From: Tomocerus qinae
Lineage: Eukaryota; Arthropoda; Collembola; Entomobryomorpha; Tomoceridae
Direction of reading: 5' to 3'
NCBI GenBank assembly: GCA_020055645.1
Contig: CM034549.1
Span: 496,001 to 560,000 of the forward strand
Length of the DNA stretch: 64,000 nt
The translations under genes were made by a program, and so were the position numbers. Positions within the stretch are counted from its first letter, which is position 1. Each line of letters starts with the position of its first letter. Positions 62,392 to 64,000 of this stretch are shown here, piece after piece. The notes below the pieces were generated by a model. That model searched no databases. It had not been told where the DNA came from and saw only the letters and a program-made list of their open reading frames with translations.

Positions 62392-63876
62392 TACTGTTGA
62401 TAACTAATTGCCTTAGTACCAGCATGCCGGAGTTGCACCTCAATACGCTCTCTGATTGGCTGAAATTTTTTGAAATCCAGCCTTCTGATTGGCTATTGCT
62501 GTAACGAATATTTTATAGATTCCCCAAATGGGGACATCTTAGGAAAATTTTGCAACTATTACAAAATACGATACACAGAATGCACTCAAAGGCTTTACCA
62601 GGTGGAAAGTACAACGGAATCATATTATTATGAATCATTTGGTCACACTAATAAATAAACATTCGTTTTCCAATACGATTTAAACAACGACAAACGGAGT
62701 CATATTATTATTATGAATCATTTGCTCACACTAGTAAGTAAGTAGTTGATACTTCCAGCAACCTCGCGGAGAAAATTTTGAAAAAGGTGACCACGTGATA
62801 CATGTATTAAGAGCCAAGTGGATGGAGTCCTCCATCCACTTGGCTCTTAATACATGTATCACGTGGTCACCGAGGTTGCTGGAAGTATCAACATAAATAA
62901 GATCTCTTCTTATTTACGTATGATTAATCAACTAGTAAGTAAGCATTCGTTTTGCAATACGACTTTAAACAATGAGTGCACATTCGGTATTCTTTTACTT
63001 TGCGAGCTACAACGGAGTACCTACCGAGTCATATTATTATTATTATGAATCATTTACTAACTAAACAACACAAGGAGGAATTTTACTTCTGTGATATGTA
63101 CAAAGTAATTAAAACTATGAGATGGAAATTATTTAATGACTTTTCTACAAATATACTAACTGTCTATGATTCACAAAAGACCCAAAATGCACACATAATT
63201 ATGGTAGTACTGTTCTACATTTATTATAGCAGATAGCTAGACCAATTACACTGAAATAAAGGCAATATTTATACCGAATTAGCAGAATTAACTTTAACCA
63301 TTAATGTTACAATAATAACATACAATAACGCATTGAGACCTAATATTGTACCATTCTGTAAATTAATAAAAGTAAAATACTGATAGAACAAACGAACGAC
63401 AGGTATTTTTCAATATAAATTAACTAAGAATAAACGATGTTTAAACATTCTCAGCATTTTCTGGTAAGGTGCGCCCTTTTTTATGCTGGTGATGACGGAG
63501 CTTTGAGAAAACTTTGCTTAATTTCCAGAAAAAAGAAAACTTAATTAGCTCGCAAAGTATAAGAATACCGAATGTGCACTCATTGTTTAAAGTCGTATTG
63601 CAAAACGAATGTTTACTTACTAGTGTGACCAAATGATTCATAATAATATGATTCCGTTTTACTTTCCACCTGGAAAAGCCTTTGGGTGCATTTTGTGTAT
63701 CGTATTTTGTAATAGTTGCAAAATTTTCCTAAGATGTCCCCATTTGGGGAATCTATAAAATATTCTTTATAGCAATAGCCAATCAGAAGGCTGGATTTCA
63801 AAAAATTTCAGCCAATCAGAGAGCGTATTGAGGTGCAACTCCGGCATGCTGGTACTAAGGCAATTAGTTATCAACA
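62392..63876. mobile_element. Foldback element, about 1.5 kb
   Basis: Arms at about 62392-62680 and 63590-63876 are inverted copies (TTGATAACTAATTGCC, AGCATGCCGGAGTTGCACC, GATTCCCCAAATGGGGACATC). A second inverted pair is inside (about 62940-63005 and 63535-63610, CATTCGTTTTGCAATACGAC). A perfect hairpin lies at 62786-62871. The arms contain two ATTGGCT boxes each. No transposase frame. Confidence 0.75.
62786..62871. repeat. Perfect 41-bp hairpin
   Basis: Arms 62786-62826 and 62831-62871 are exact complements with a 4-nt loop; the arm starts GGTGACCACGTGATACATG. Beyond it, 62747-62768 and 62872-62892 also pair (TTGATACTTCCAGCAACCTC), with about 17 unpaired bases on the left. RNA from either strand would fold into a near-perfect stem of about 60 bp. 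Confidence 0.9.
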
Positions 63877-64000
63877 GTAATTAAATTTAAATTGTTTTGC
63901 TCTGACTATCATCCTACCCAAGGAATATAGAATATAATATTATAGAAAAGGAATGGCAGATTATTCGATTTATTGGGGGTTCGGAACAAGTGAAAATGTG

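Overview
The window is nuclear DNA from an invertebrate animal. It is AT-rich, has no compact gene arrays, is dense in transposon remains, and holds one long intron-split host gene on the minus strand. That gene is the middle of a Cav2-type (cacophony / unc-2 / CACNA1A-like) voltage-gated calcium channel alpha-1 subunit. The protein wording (IIIS4, selectivity filter, III-IV linker) is closest to what I remember of protostome Cav2 channels; I cannot name the species. || Host gene: seven exon positions between 58066 and 31432 (transcribed right to left) encode the end of the II-III linker, all of domain III and IVS1. They splice in frame with consistent phases, giving 422 or 423 residues. The IIIS3 segment exists twice: exon 3b at 49886-49998 and exon 3a at 43198-43307. 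Both begin in phase 0 and end in phase 2, and neither length is a multiple of three, so only one can be used per mRNA. This pair of apparently mutually exclusive IIIS3 exons is the main finding. Exons for IVS2 onward are not visible in the remaining 31 kb to the left, so they lie outside the window or behind a very large intron. || Left third (1-31400): no host exon recognised. It holds nested foldback and MITE-like DNA transposons, an old Ty3/gypsy relic (about 7831-11590) with DNA elements in or beside it, and a young Ty3/gypsy LTR retrotransposon (16313-24063; LTRs of 648 bp with one mismatch seen) that landed in a 480-bp palindromic MITE. || Middle (31400-58100): channel exons in introns filled with foldbacks, hAT-like MITEs with clean 8-bp target duplications, and three minisatellites (18, 27 and 23 bp units). 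Two of the minisatellites sit close to exons 6 and 3a. || Right end (58100-64000): upstream intron or flank with a TTAA-type MITE inside a hAT-like MITE, a foldback built from minisatellite arms, and a 1.5-kb foldback containing a perfect 41-bp hairpin. || Coordinates of elements with stated target duplications were read to the base; other repeat boundaries are approximate.
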